From Desulfofundulus thermobenzoicus (GTDB lineage: Bacteria > Bacillota > Desulfotomaculia > Desulfotomaculales > Desulfovirgulaceae), in contig NZ_WHYR01000015.1 in NCBI RefSeq assembly GCF_009428905.1, forward strand, positions 1 through 64,000: a stretch of DNA of 64,000 nucleotides. The letters are read 5' to 3'. The notes beneath the pieces are model-generated. The model saw nothing but the letters and a program-made list of their open reading frames with translations, was not told the origin of the DNA and made no database searches. Positions 29,896-41,534 of the stretch are shown here, piece by piece (positions within the stretch are counted from its first letter, which is position 1; the number at the start of each line of letters is the position of its first letter). The translations under genes and the position numbers were made by a program.

Positions 29896-30087
29896 GTGTG
29901 GACTGTGGTTTATATTGCACCAAGCAAGAAAGAAGCAGAGCGGATTAAAAATTTGCTCTCCAGCGAGGGTTTTCTGGTCAAACTGCGGGAACTGGGGCTC
30001 AATCAGTGCGGTCATCACTGTTCGGTGGAAATCCTGGTTCCGGAAGCGGAAGTGGACGAGGCACTGGAAGTAATTAATACTCTATAA
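29896..30087 (+). CDS. Small DUF2007-like protein
   Basis: A 63-residue protein starting with a GTG and opening WTVVYIAPSKKEAERIKNLL, followed by a short beta-rich middle with a CGHHC motif and the ending SVEILVPEAEVDEALEVI. This layout matches small DUF2007-type (putative signal-transducing) proteins of ferredoxin-like fold. The function is unknown. Its stop lies 21 bases before accD, so it is probably co-transcribed with the acetyl-CoA carboxylase genes. The CGHHC cluster could bind a metal; that is inference only. Confidence 0.6.
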   Translation: MWTVVYIAPSKKEAERIKNLLSSEGFLVKLRELGLNQCGHHCSVEILVPEAEVDEALEVINTL

Positions 30088-30108
30088 ACAAGGTGGCGTG
30101 ATCCGGAC

Positions 30109-30952
30109 TTGCTGGAAATTTTCAAAAGACAGCGCTATGCCGTACTGAAAGCCGGCAGCGGACAGCGGGAGACACCCGACGGCCTCTGGGTGAAGTGCCC
30201 CCGCTGCGCCGAAATCATTTTTGGCCGCGAGCTGGATAAACAGTTCAAGGTATGCGACAAATGCGGTTATCATTTTCGCCTTTCCGCCCCGGAAAGAATA
30301 AAAACCATTATTGACGAGGGCACCTTCGTGGAATGGGACGGGGACATGACACCGGTCAATCCCTTTGGTCTGCCCGAATACGAAAAAAAACTGGCCAGCG
30401 CCTGCCAGGACACCGGGTTGCCGGAGGCCGTAATCACCGGGGAAGGGGAACTGGCGGGGCACCGGGTGGTTCTGGCTGTCATGGACGCCCGGTTTATGAT
30501 GGCCAGCATGGGCACGGTGGTGGGGGAAAAAATCACCCGGGCCATTGAAGGAGCCCGGGAAAAGCGCCTGCCACTTTTAATTTTTACGGCCTCGGGTGGG
30601 GCGCGTATGCAGGAGGGGGTGCTTTCGTTAATGCAGATGGCCAAAACCTGTGCCGCCCTGGCCCGATTCGCCGGTGAGGGGTTGTTGTACATATCAATCC
30701 TCACCGATCCCACCACCGGTGGGGTGAGCGCCAGCTTTGCCATGCTGGGGGATATTATTCTGGCCGAACCGGGGGCTTTAATTGGTTTTGCCGGCCCCCG
30801 GGTAATCGAGCAGACCATACGCCAGAAGCTGCCCGAGGGTTTCCAGAGGGCGGAGTTCCTGCGCCAGCATGGCTTCGTGGACAGGGTGGTCCCCCGCCCC
30901 CACCTTAAATCCACCCTGGCCCAAATCCTGGATCTGCACCGGAGCGAGGGAT

Positions 30953-30969
<17 letters not shown>
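30109..30969 (+). CDS. accD: Acetyl-CoA carboxylase carboxyltransferase subunit beta
   Basis: A 286-residue carboxyltransferase subunit. The N-terminal zinc ribbon has C30, C33, C49 and C52. The crotonase-like domain contains SGGARMQEGVLSLMQMAK and TDPTTGGVSASFAMLGD, which form the acetyl-CoA site. With AccA it transfers carboxyl groups from biotin to acetyl-CoA to make malonyl-CoA for fatty acids. The TTG start at 30109 follows AAGGTGGCG (30091-30099). The last 17 bases overlap accA, so the two subunits are translationally coupled. accB and accC are not in the window. Confidence 0.96.
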
Positions 30970-33104
<2,135 letters not shown>

Positions 33105-33125
33105 AAGCCTGGAAAGGAGAGTCCC

Positions 33126-34877
33126 ATGAGAAAAACCAAGATTATCTGTACCATCGGTCCGGCCTGTGAAAAGGTGGAAACCCTGATGGCCATGATGCGG
33201 GCCGGAATGAATGTGGCCCGGCTGAACTTTTCCCATGGCACCCATGAGGAACACGCCCGGCGCATTGCCGCCATCAGGGAAGCCGCCGGCCGGATCGGTA
33301 AAAATGTGGCCATCCTGCTGGATACAAAGGGACCGGAAATCCGCCTGGGCTACCTGGAAAAAGAACCGGTAACCCTGCAAGCGGGGCAGCGGGTGGTGCT
33401 AACCACGGAAAACATCAAGGGCACGGTGGAACGCCTGCCCATTACTTATGCCGGCCTGCCCCGGGATGTGGCCCCGGGAAACAGCATTCTCATTGCAGAC
33501 GGCCGCATTGAACTGCGGGTGCTGGATGCCACCGATAAAGAGATTTTCTGCGAGGTGGTACACGGCGGAGAGTTGACCAGCCAGAAAGGGGTCAACCTGC
33601 CCGGGGTGCCCGTAAATCTGCCGGCCATCACCGAACAGGATGTGCGGGATATTCAGTTCGGAATCGACCAGGGGCTGGATTTTATAGCCGCCTCCTTTAT
33701 CCGGAAAGGGGCGGATGTGCTGGCCATCCGCCGGATACTGGAAGAACGCGGGGCGGATATGGATATAATCGCCAAGATCGAAAGCCGTGAAGGACTGGAC
33801 AACCTGGATGAAATTATCAAGGTGGCCAACGGCATAATGGTGGCCAGGGGAGACCTGGGGGTGGGCATACCGGTGGAGGAAGTGCCCCTGGTCCAGAAAA
33901 CAATCATTCAAAAGTGCAACCAGGCCGGTAAACCGGTAATTACGGCCACCCAGATGCTGGAATCCATGATCAACAATCCCCGGCCCACCCGGGCGGAGGC
34001 CAGTGACGTGGCCAACGCCATCCTGGACGGCACCGATGCCATTATGCTTTCCGGTGAAACGGCAGCCGGGAATTACCCGGTGGAAGCAGTGGAAACCATG
34101 GCCCGTATTGCCCGGCGTACCGAGGAAGCCCTGCCTTACCGGGAAATCCTGGCCCGCAAAGGACGGTCCCTGGCCCGCACCGTTACCGACGCCATCAGCC
34201 ACGCCACCTGCACCACCGCCCAGGATCTGGAAGCCGCGGCCATCATCACTTCCACGGAAACGGGACATACGGCCAAAATGGTCAGCAAATACCGTCCCAA
34301 AGCACCCATTATCGCCGTCACCCCCGAAGCCCGTGTGCTGCGTAAACTGGCCCTGGTATGGGGTGTACAGCCCCTTCTGGTGGGACACACCCATGATACG
34401 GACAGTATGATTGCTTCAGCCATTGAAGTTTCCCTTTCCGCGGACCTGATCAAACCGGGGGACCTGGTGGTTATTACGGCGGGGATACCGGCGGGTGTGC
34501 ACGGTACCACCAACCTGTTGAAGGTACATACCGTGGGGGACATCCTGGCCAGGGGACAGGGCATCGGCGCCCGGGCCGTCAGCGGCCGGGTGCGCATCTG
34601 CCGCACAAGCAGGGACGCCCTGGAAAAAGTGGAGCCGGGGGACATCCTGGTTACCCCCGCCACCGACCGGGAGTATGTGCCGGCCATGGAAAAGGCGGCG
34701 GCACTGATCACCGAAGTGGGCGGCTTAACCTCCCACGGCGCCATTGTGGGACTGGAATTCGGCATACCGGTGGTTGTGGGCGTGGACGGAGCCACCTCCA
34801 TCCTCACCGATGGGGAAACGGTGACGGTGGACGGCCAGCGGGGATTGATTTACCGGGGTACGGCCAGGGTTTTATAA
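33126..34877 (+). CDS. pyk: Pyruvate kinase with C-terminal PEP-utiliser domain
   Basis: A 583-residue protein. Residues 1-470 are the pyruvate kinase (KIICTIGPA, NFSHGTHEEH, LDTKGPEIRLG, IAKIESREG and MVARGDLGV with the magnesium and substrate ligands). The remaining hundred or so residues form the phosphohistidine-type domain common in Firmicutes, with GDILVTPATDREY and GGLTSHGAIVGLE. It converts phosphoenolpyruvate and ADP to pyruvate and ATP. AAAGGAGAG lies just before the ATG. It is the second gene of the pfkA-pyk pair. Confidence 0.97.
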   Translation: MRKTKIICTIGPACEKVETLMAMMRAGMNVARLNFSHGTHEEHARRIAAIREAAGRIGKNVAILLDTKGPEIRLGYLEKEPVTLQAGQRVVLTTENIKGTVERLPITYAGLPRDVAPGNSILIADGRIELRVLDATDKEIFCEVVHGGELTSQKGVNLPGVPVNLPAITEQDVRDIQFGIDQGLDFIAASFIRKGADVLAIRRILEERGADMDIIAKIESREGLDNLDEIIKVANGIMVARGDLGVGIPVEEVPLVQKTIIQKCNQAGKPVITATQMLESMINNPRPTRAEASDVANAILDGTDAIMLSGETAAGNYPVEAVETMARIARRTEEALPYREILARKGRSLARTVTDAISHATCTTAQDLEAAAIITSTETGHTAKMVSKYRPKAPIIAVTPEARVLRKLALVWGVQPLLVGHTHDTDSMIASAIEVSLSADLIKPGDLVVITAGIPAGVHGTTNLLKVHTVGDILARGQGIGARAVSGRVRICRTSRDALEKVEPGDILVTPATDREYVPAMEKAAALITEVGGLTSHGAIVGLEFGIPVVVGVDGATSILTDGETVTVDGQRGLIYRGTARVL

Positions 34878-34985
34878 AAGATTGCCTTTCGAAAATTACA
34901 GTACAACGTCTGAGGTGCCAGTGGCCGCCTTATAATGAAATTAACCCTTTCCGGGCATGTTAAGCCGGGGAAGGTGAAGCTGATA

Positions 34986-35588
34986 ATGAAGGAATGGATC
35001 CTGCACTACCTGGGTACCCTGGGGGCGGGTGGAGTTTTCTTAGGCCTGATCATTGAGGCTCTGGGCTTCCCCTTTCCGGGAGGACTGATGATCTTGTTGT
35101 CCGGCATGCTCGTAAATCAGGGAAAGCTAAACTTTTTGCGCATACTGGGGGCGGCAGTGCTGGGCTTTAACCTGGGAGCGGTAATGGCCTATTTTATCGG
35201 CCGTTATGCCGGCGATTCCTTCATCCTGCGCTATGGCCGCTATCTGCGGGTTACACCGGCCCGGTTCGAACGAGCCCGTTCCTGGCTCTGCCATTCGGCG
35301 CCGGCCTTTATCATTCTGGGTCGTTTCGTCCCCATGGTCAGCAATCTCACCCCCTATATGGCCGGCATAAGTGGCCTGTCCCTGATCCGCTTCCTGGTCT
35401 ACAATTCGATTTTTGTCATCAGCTGGGCCTCTTTAAACTTGGGCATCGGCATTCTTTTCGGGCATCATTGGGAAGAAATCTCGGCCATGGTCCAGTCCAG
35501 GCTGCCCCTGATGGCCGCCGGGGGCCTGGTTTTTTACCTGGTTTTTCTCTATTTGCGCCGCCAGCGCAAGGCTCCCCAGCAAACTTAA
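34986..35588 (+). CDS. DedA family membrane protein
   Basis: A 200-residue integral membrane protein. The DedA signature is visible as EALGFPFPGGLMILLSGML at the N-terminus, FNLGAVMAYFIGRYAG in the middle and GRFVPMVSNLTPYMAGISG later. DedA proteins act in membrane homeostasis, and some move undecaprenyl phosphate or phospholipids across the membrane; the role here is not known. The ATG at 34986 has GGGGAAGGTG upstream; an ATG at 34935 lacks a ribosome site. The gene stands alone between pyk and the HD-GYP gene. Confidence 0.87.
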   Translation: MKEWILHYLGTLGAGGVFLGLIIEALGFPFPGGLMILLSGMLVNQGKLNFLRILGAAVLGFNLGAVMAYFIGRYAGDSFILRYGRYLRVTPARFERARSWLCHSAPAFIILGRFVPMVSNLTPYMAGISGLSLIRFLVYNSIFVISWASLNLGIGILFGHHWEEISAMVQSRLPLMAAGGLVFYLVFLYLRRQRKAPQQT

Positions 35589-35678
35589 AGCCATCCTCCA
35601 AAATATTGCCCTCTGAAGGGAAATAATGTTTTTCGTCGAATAAATCAGGTGTGAAGACAGCAAAAGGAGTATGGCGTT

Positions 35679-36812
35679 TTGCGTAGAATCCCGGTACATC
35701 TGCTGCGCCCGGGTATGCGGGTGGCCCGTCCGGTGCATAACGGATCGGGCCAGGTTCTGCTCAATACGGGCGTTGTGCTGACCCAGCGCTTCATCGACCG
35801 GTTAAAATTAATGGGTGTTCCCGCGGTATACGTTGGAGATGATTTATTACCCGATCTGATTATTGACGACGTTATCTCCGAGGAGACCCGCACCCGGGCC
35901 ATTGCCAAGGTAAAGACGCTGATGACCGCCCACGCCCGGCAACAGCCGGCCATGGGCAGGGCGCTGATTGGCGCCCGGGACATGTTCGGCACGGTCAACG
36001 ATATTATTGACGAACTGCTTAAAAACCAGAAATTGATGGTCAACCTGGTGGATATTCGCCTGCTGGATGAATACACATTCGGCCATTCGGTCAACGTGTG
36101 TGTTCTGGCGGTGCTCACCGGCATCAGCCTGGGCTACAGCCGGACCGGATTGTTTCAACTGGGCATGAGCGCCCTGCTGCACGATATTGGTAAAACCCGC
36201 ATCCCTTTGCACATTTTGAACAAACCGGGGCCCCTGACGGCTGAGGAATTCGAAATAATCAAAAGGCATTGCCAATACGGCCTGGATATTCTGAAGGGAG
36301 ACCCCGATGCCAGCCCCCTGTGCCGGATTGTGGCCATGCAACACCATGAGCGGTACAACGGGCAGGGCTACCCCCGGGGATTGAAGGGGGTGGAAATTCA
36401 CCAGTTCGCCGCCATCACCGGGCTGGTGGATATGTATGACGCCCTGACCGCCGACCGGGTTTACCGCCGGGCTTACCGCCGGGCTTACCCTCCCCACGAA
36501 GCCTTCGAGATGCTGGCGGGGTCAGGCAATTTTTTATTTGACTTTGAAGTGGTCCAGGCCTTTTTAGCCAATGTAGCCGCCTATCCCACGGGCAGCCTGG
36601 TGCGACTGTCCAGCGGCGAAATCGGGGTGGTGGTGGAAACCGTGCGGGGCTATTCCCTTTACCCCAGGGTACGTCTGTTGTTTTCCGCCGGCCGGGAGCC
36701 CCTGAGCGAACCCTATGAGGTGTGGCTGGCTGAACACCGGGATCTGACCATTATCGAAGTAATTGAGGATTACTGGGAGTTTTCTACGGAAATTACCCGG
36801 GAGGCCACCTGA
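35679..36812 (+). CDS. HD-GYP domain cyclic-di-GMP phosphodiesterase-like protein
   Basis: A 377-residue protein. The N-terminal 110 residues are a DUF3391-like region (VHLLRPGMRVARPVHNGSGQ). The central HD-GYP domain has HDIGKTRIPLHILNKPG, AMQHHERYNGQGYP and the ITGLVDMYDALTADR helix, with all metal ligands and the GYP motif intact. Such proteins hydrolyse cyclic di-GMP or pGpG. The direct repeat YRRAYRRAY near residue 268 comes from a duplicated 12-base unit. The TTG at 35679 follows AAAGGAGT by eight bases. No sensor domain is present. Confidence 0.9.
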   Translation: MRRIPVHLLRPGMRVARPVHNGSGQVLLNTGVVLTQRFIDRLKLMGVPAVYVGDDLLPDLIIDDVISEETRTRAIAKVKTLMTAHARQQPAMGRALIGARDMFGTVNDIIDELLKNQKLMVNLVDIRLLDEYTFGHSVNVCVLAVLTGISLGYSRTGLFQLGMSALLHDIGKTRIPLHILNKPGPLTAEEFEIIKRHCQYGLDILKGDPDASPLCRIVAMQHHERYNGQGYPRGLKGVEIHQFAAITGLVDMYDALTADRVYRRAYRRAYPPHEAFEMLAGSGNFLFDFEVVQAFLANVAAYPTGSLVRLSSGEIGVVVETVRGYSLYPRVRLLFSAGREPLSEPYEVWLAEHRDLTIIEVIEDYWEFSTEITREAT

Positions 36813-36939
36813 AAGGGCCGGGAACCAGGCGGCCAGAGGCACCGTTTAAGGCAAAAAACTTTTTTCTCGGGCAGGAAGATGACTTGCGTCCGGCGAATAA
36901 TTTTAGAAAATTCGCATGATAACAGGAGGTAACGGCATT

Positions 36940-38550
36940 ATGATCCGGCGTACAGTTTACTACGAACCCCTGACCCCCCTTAGCTTTTTAAACCGCAGCG
37001 CTTTTGTTTACCGGGACAAGACGGCAGTGGTATATAAAGACAAGCGTTATACCTACGGCGAATTTTCCGGACGGATAAACAGGCTGGCCAATGCTTTGAA
37101 AAAAGCCGGCATTGAAAAGGGGGACAAGGTGGCCTTCCTGTGCCCCAATACCCCGCCCATGCTGGAAGCCCATTACGGGGTACCCATGCTGGGCGCCGTC
37201 CTGGTGTCCATTAACATCCGCCTGTCCCCCCGGGAAATAGCCTATATACTGAACCATTCGGACAGCAAGGCCCTGTTTGTGGACAATGAATTCGCCCACC
37301 TGATCACCCCCATCAAAGATGAAATCCCCAATGTCAAATTACTGGTAAATATATGTGACGTCAACGACAGCCGCCCCCTGGACGGCCCGGAATACGAAGA
37401 GTTCTTGGCCACGGGCTCTGCGGACCCCCTGCCCAATGTCATTGAAGATGAAATGGAAAACATCACCTTAAACTATACCAGCGGCACCACCGGCCTGCCC
37501 AAAGGGGTGATGTATCACCACCGGGGCGCCTATTTAAATGCTATCGGAGAGGTCCTGGAATTTAAAATGAATTCCGACTCGGTTTACCTGTGGACGTTGC
37601 CCATGTTCCACTGCAACGGCTGGTGCTTCACCTGGGGGGTCACCGCCGTGGGGGCCACCCACGTCTGCCTGCGTAAAGTGGTCCCCGAAGATATCTACCG
37701 CCTGATTGAAGAAGAGGGAGTGACCCATCTGTGTGCCGCCCCCACGGTACTGGTATCCATGGCCAATTACCCCGGGGCCAGGGACTGCCGGATGAAAGCC
37801 AAATTAAACATAATGACTGCAGGCGCACCACCGGCTCCCGCAGTTATCAAAAATATGGAGGAAATTGGAGCAGAGGTAACCCAGACCTATGGCCTGACGG
37901 AAGTATACGGACCCCACACCATTTGCGAATGGCAAAGGAAATGGGATGAACTGGACGACGATGAAAGGGCCAAAATCAAGGCCCGCCAGGGTGTGGCCTA
38001 CATCACCTCCGAATTTGTGCGGGTGGTGGATCCGGTTACCATGGAGGATGTGCCGGCCGACGGTCAAACCATCGGCGAGATTGTCATGCGGGGCAATAAC
38101 GTCATGCTGGGCTATTACAAGCAGCCGGAAGACACGGACCGGGCCTTCCGGGGAGGATGGTTCCACAGCGGGGACCTGGCGGTGATGCATCCCAACGGTT
38201 ATATCGAAATCAAGGACCGCATGAAAGACATCATTATCAGCGGCGGGGAGAACATCTCCACCGTGGAGGTGGAAAATTGCATTTACGAGCACCCCGATGT
38301 TCTGGAGGTGGCGGTGATTGGCATCCCCGATCCCAAATGGGGCGAGGTGCCCAAGGCCTTTGTGGTACCCAGACCGGGATCCAGTTTAACTGCCGAGGAC
38401 ATTATCCAGTTTTGCCGGGAACGCATTGCCCGTTTCAAGGTCCCGAAAGCCATAGAATTCGGTGAATTACCCAAAACGTCCACCGGTAAGATCATGAAAT
38501 ACCGGTTGCGGGAAAAGGAATGGGAGGGATATGAAAAACGGGTTAATTAA
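36940..38550 (+). CDS. Acyl-CoA synthetase (AMP-forming, fatty acid type)
   Basis: A 536-residue member of the ANL superfamily. The P-loop-like YTSGTTGLPKGVMYHHRG, the hinge GWFHSGDLAV with KDRMKDIIISGGENIS and the C-terminal catalytic lysine in KTSTGKIMKYRLR are all present. It would activate a fatty or other carboxylic acid to its CoA thioester through an acyl-adenylate. Chain length cannot be read from sequence. The ATG at 36940 follows AGGAGGT (36923-36929); a start at 36916 precedes that site. It is flanked by a clear terminator and appears monocistronic. Confidence 0.93.
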   Translation: MIRRTVYYEPLTPLSFLNRSAFVYRDKTAVVYKDKRYTYGEFSGRINRLANALKKAGIEKGDKVAFLCPNTPPMLEAHYGVPMLGAVLVSINIRLSPREIAYILNHSDSKALFVDNEFAHLITPIKDEIPNVKLLVNICDVNDSRPLDGPEYEEFLATGSADPLPNVIEDEMENITLNYTSGTTGLPKGVMYHHRGAYLNAIGEVLEFKMNSDSVYLWTLPMFHCNGWCFTWGVTAVGATHVCLRKVVPEDIYRLIEEEGVTHLCAAPTVLVSMANYPGARDCRMKAKLNIMTAGAPPAPAVIKNMEEIGAEVTQTYGLTEVYGPHTICEWQRKWDELDDDERAKIKARQGVAYITSEFVRVVDPVTMEDVPADGQTIGEIVMRGNNVMLGYYKQPEDTDRAFRGGWFHSGDLAVMHPNGYIEIKDRMKDIIISGGENISTVEVENCIYEHPDVLEVAVIGIPDPKWGEVPKAFVVPRPGSSLTAEDIIQFCRERIARFKVPKAIEFGELPKTSTGKIMKYRLREKEWEGYEKRVN

Positions 38551-38570
38551 GCCGGATAAGGCCTTCCGCC

Positions 38571-38596
38571 GGAAAAGGCCCCATTGGGCCTTTTCC
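38571..38596 (+). terminator. Terminator after the acyl-CoA synthetase gene
   Basis: Perfect arms GGAAAAGGCCC (38571-38581) and GGGCCTTTTCC (38586-38596) with a four-base loop; a further T-run occurs at 38641-38649. Confidence 0.75.
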
Positions 38597-38740
38597 TCCG
38601 CCCCGACCCGGGGATAGAGCCCTCTTTGTAATGAGAAGGGTCTTTTTTTACGTAATCTTAGCATCCCTTTCCATAAAAATTAACAATTATCGATTACAAT
38701 AGGGGTTGTTAATATAAACAGGAAAGGGGTGATCCCGTTG

Positions 38741-38935
38741 ATGCCAGGAACGGACAGAAACGACAGGGAAATTCAGCGCAACTCCAGGGGGCTCACCCAG
38801 CAGCAACAGTTTGCCCGTCCCATCATCCAGGTGGAAGTTTCCACCGGAAGGATAGTGGTGGACGGCATCAGAGATTTCTGGAACCGGGAAGTGGTTAAAA
38901 CCCTGGACCGGTCCACGGAACGGCAATGGGGATAA
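38741..38935 (+). CDS. Small hypothetical protein
   Basis: A 64-residue hydrophilic protein with no family I recognise. It is rich in glutamine and arginine at the N-terminus (REIQRNSRGLTQQQQFARP), followed by IIQVEVSTGRIVVDGIRDFW and an acidic/basic tail. A GGAAAGGGGTGA site (38721-38732) lies upstream, with in-frame TTG (38738) and ATG (38741) starts. The coding look is supported by the ribosome site and by a terminator behind it at 39039-39073. No function is proposed. Confidence 0.6.
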   Translation: MPGTDRNDREIQRNSRGLTQQQQFARPIIQVEVSTGRIVVDGIRDFWNREVVKTLDRSTERQWG

Positions 38936-39038
38936 CCCCGGCTGCCCCACCGGATTTCCGTCCGGTGCGGTAAAACATCCAGTTGTACCTGCGGCCATTT
39001 ACAGGATATAACCGTAAAAGTAAAAACGTTCTTGTTCT

Positions 39039-39073
39039 AAAAAAAGAGAGCCTGCCGGAAGGCTCTCTTTTTG
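39039..39073. terminator. Bidirectional terminator
   Basis: GAGAGCC (39046-39052) and GGCTCTC (39061-39067) form a stem with an A-run before and a T-run after. It serves the small plus-strand gene and the minus-strand homocysteine operon. A second stem, CACCGGA / TCCGGTG, lies at about 38949-38968. Confidence 0.88.
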
Positions 39074-39104
39074 TTCGTCCGGATGATTTTTTTGCTGCTT
39101 TCCT

Positions 39105-39836
39105 TCAGGCCGGTACCAGCTTTACGCGGCCCCAGGCGGCCATTTTATCCCGGCAGATGACCAGCGCTCCGGTGACCCCCGGAATTAAGGCGGCAAAACC
39201 GGCTGCCTTCTGTACATGGTCCGGATCCTTAACCAGATTGCCCGCCGCCGTGGCCACCGCATCGGCCAGGGCCGTGTCGGGCGATAATATGACCACCGCA
39301 TCGGCCATACCGAAACTTAAAGAATGCCCCACCGTTCCCGAAGAGGTACAGATGCCCAGGGGAGTGTCTTCCGGCCTTATTTCCAGGGCCAGCCGGTGGG
39401 AAAAGGGGGAGTCGCCCGCGTATACGCCGATGCGCCGGATACAGGCGCTGCGTAAAAAAATATCCCCGCCATTTTCCACAATCACATCCCGGCTGAAGCG
39501 GGCCAGCGCCCGGCCCACCGCTTCGGCAATGGCCCCGGCCACGGCGGCCATGGGGCCCACCCCGGCCCGGCGGGCCGCCGCAGCCATTTTCCGGGCCAGG
39601 GGCGGGGCACCGGGTAAAGGGTCATAAGGATCGTGGGCCTTGAGGAAGGCCGGGTCCCTGCGGATGTATTCCTCCAGGGGAGCCCGGCAATCCCTGACCA
39701 GCTTTTCGGCCCGTTTCACCAGTTCGGGACTGAACCGTTCCCGGCGCACGCCGATGTCCAGATCCGTTTCTTTAACCACCACCTGAAAGTGCACCAGATC
39801 ATCCTGGCGGTGGAGGCTGCGATAGGTGCGCTCCAA
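39105..39836 (-). CDS. UPF0280 family protein, homocysteine-operon type (COG2122)
   Basis: A 243-residue protein of the UPF0280/COG2122 family, distantly ApbE-like, with VVVKETDLDIGVRRE at the N-terminus, GVGPMAAVAGAIAEAVGRAL and IVENGGDIFL in the middle and CTSSGTVGHSLSFGMADAV later. In methanogens the COG2122 protein is genetically linked with DUF39 and NIL-ferredoxin proteins in making homocysteine from aspartate semialdehyde and sulfide. Here the three genes form one leftward operon under a SAM-I riboswitch. The TTG start abuts the ferredoxin stop directly, and this is the last gene before a terminator. Its precise chemical step is not settled. Confidence 0.87.
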   Translation of the reverse strand: MERTYRSLHRQDDLVHFQVVVKETDLDIGVRRERFSPELVKRAEKLVRDCRAPLEEYIRRDPAFLKAHDPYDPLPGAPPLARKMAAAARRAGVGPMAAVAGAIAEAVGRALARFSRDVIVENGGDIFLRSACIRRIGVYAGDSPFSHRLALEIRPEDTPLGICTSSGTVGHSLSFGMADAVVILSPDTALADAVATAAGNLVKDPDHVQKAAGFAALIPGVTGALVICRDKMAAWGRVKLVPA

Positions 39837-40238
39837 TTATAATTTGACCTCCATGGCCCGCACCGGGCAGGCTTTGACACACAACTGGCAGACCACACAG
39901 TTGTCACTGTCAAAACGCACTTCCATACCCGGCCGCTTAATATACAGCGCCCCGGTGGGGCAAATGGCGGTACAGGCGCCGCACATGGTACAGCGGGATT
40001 CATTGCGCACCACTTCGTGGGTGAGGGCCTGAACCGCAACCCCCTGCTCCCGCAGGTAATTTATCCCCCGGTCATAGTTATCTCCCGTAATTTCCAGAAC
40101 CATGATCCCCTCTTTTTGCGGGTTTACATTGGCTTTGACAATATTGATGATCAGGTCGTAATCCTTAACCAGGCGGTAGATTACGGGCTTGTCGGAGATC
40201 TCCGGGCCGAAGCGCAGCACAATTTTCCTGGGCGACAT
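39837..40238 (-). CDS. NIL domain - 2x[4Fe-4S] ferredoxin protein (homocysteine synthesis)
   Basis: A 133-residue protein in two parts. Residues 1-75 form a NIL domain (KIVLRFGPEISDKPVIYRLV), a ferredoxin-like fold found also in methionine ABC transporters. Residues about 80-133 bind two [4Fe-4S] clusters through CTMCGACTAICP and CVVCQLCVKACP. In the archaeal counterpart this protein delivers reducing equivalents to the DUF39 protein for sulfur insertion. It lies five bases after the DUF39 gene and directly before the UPF0280 gene. Homologues are often annotated only as ferredoxin. Confidence 0.92.
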   Translation of the reverse strand: MSPRKIVLRFGPEISDKPVIYRLVKDYDLIINIVKANVNPQKEGIMVLEITGDNYDRGINYLREQGVAVQALTHEVVRNESRCTMCGACTAICPTGALYIKRPGMEVRFDSDNCVVCQLCVKACPVRAMEVKL

Positions 40239-40243
40239 TTATC

Positions 40244-41449
40244 TTAACCCTCCTTTTTGATCTCCAGGCCTTTTCCAGTCAAGCCGTCGGCCGGAGAAGG
40301 CAGGAGTTGCACCGGTTCGGTGAGCAGGAACTGACCCTTTTGAATCCACCCTTTGAGAATGCCCGCAATCTCCCTGGCCCGGGTGTAGCTGGACAGGGGA
40401 GCGGTGGGCACCTCCTTGCCGTTGACGATAATCTTGCCCGATTTCAACTGGGCGTAGCTGACATAGCCCAGGTTGCCCGGTTTGCGATTGGGATAGGCCT
40501 CACCGTAATCCACAATGGGGGCGTATAGCTCCTCGTCGGTGGCAGCGGCATAACGGGCGATTTCTTCATTCAATATGGGAATGGGTATGCCGATACCCAC
40601 GCTCAGGGTAGCCCCGTAGCCCAGGTAACTGGTGCCCATGAGCCAGCGGGGACTCATCTGCTTCAAGTCCCCGATTACCGCCAGGGTGCCCCCGGACGGC
40701 CCCAGTTCCCGGCCGCCGGCGTCGGTCTGAATGGCCGGGAAATGCTGGGTGCCGTGCCAGGCCACATAGCCGGTACCGCCGCCCAGGAAAATGCGGGTGC
40801 CGATGCCGATGGTCTTGAAGTGCGGGTCCTTAAGCAGGGGGCTCAGCTGACCGGAAGTGGAATAGTGGGCATTGCCCAGGTTGGGTTTGAGCATCCCCAT
40901 GTAAGTATAGATGGTCCGGTTGGTCAGGTTCACGGCACAGTTGTAGTTCTGATAGGCGTTCCTTGGATTGAATAAAACGGCCTCGTTCAGATCGTTTATG
41001 GTAATGGTGGTTTCCAGCTCCCGCCTGGGATAGCAGTCGGTGCCGTAGGCAATGGCCCTCAACTTCACCGGCCTGCCGGCCACCAGGTCTTCGATGACAT
41101 GGCCGCCGCCGTAGCGGAACTCCCCGGGCGGGTTGCTGTTCAGGGGATCGTCTTCCGGCAACTCGGTCGCCCCTATATAGGCATCCACCGCCGCGATACC
41201 CGCGTATGCCGGCACGTTATTGAGCCAGACCTTCTGCATCTTCATCCGGGGTGCCGGATGGCCGAAGTTCAAAAAAGCGCCGGAGGAGCACATGGGGGCA
41301 AAGGTGCCGGTGGTAACCACATCCACTTCCCGGGCCGCCCGGGAAAGCCCCTTTTCCTTGACCAGTGCGATCAACTCTTCGGCAGTGACCACCACCGCCT
41401 TGCCCGCCTTGATCCGGTCGTTGATTTCTTGATAGGTTTTGTCGCTCAT
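40244..41449 (-). CDS. DUF39 / HcyBio family homocysteine biosynthesis protein
   Basis: A 401-residue protein of COG1900, which in methanogens converts aspartate semialdehyde to homocysteine with sulfide. Two strongly placed cysteines are visible: C54 in TFAPMCSSGAFLNFGH and C139 in YGTDCYPR; the former coincides with a cysteine position reported as essential in the archaeal protein (from memory). The ATG at 41449 is preceded by AAAGGGTG; an in-frame GTG at 41458 is part of that site. The gene is led by a SAM-I riboswitch with terminator, so its expression should fall when S-adenosylmethionine is abundant. No metB, metC, metY or metA genes are in the window. Confidence 0.92.
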   Translation of the reverse strand: MSDKTYQEINDRIKAGKAVVVTAEELIALVKEKGLSRAAREVDVVTTGTFAPMCSSGAFLNFGHPAPRMKMQKVWLNNVPAYAGIAAVDAYIGATELPEDDPLNSNPPGEFRYGGGHVIEDLVAGRPVKLRAIAYGTDCYPRRELETTITINDLNEAVLFNPRNAYQNYNCAVNLTNRTIYTYMGMLKPNLGNAHYSTSGQLSPLLKDPHFKTIGIGTRIFLGGGTGYVAWHGTQHFPAIQTDAGGRELGPSGGTLAVIGDLKQMSPRWLMGTSYLGYGATLSVGIGIPIPILNEEIARYAAATDEELYAPIVDYGEAYPNRKPGNLGYVSYAQLKSGKIIVNGKEVPTAPLSSYTRAREIAGILKGWIQKGQFLLTEPVQLLPSPADGLTGKGLEIKKEG

Positions 41450-41490
41450 TGGTTTCACCCTTTCTACGCCGATGCTCTCCTCCAGACGTC

Positions 41491-41521
41491 AAAGAAGGCC
41501 TCTTCCAAACAGAAGAGGCCT
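41491..41521 (-). terminator. Riboswitch expression-platform terminator
   Basis: On the minus strand GGCCTCTTC and GAAGAGGCC form a strong stem followed by TTCTTT. It lies between the SAM-I aptamer and the DUF39 start, as expected for ligand-dependent early termination. Confidence 0.9.
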
Positions 41522-41534
41522 GCCCAAGCGTCAT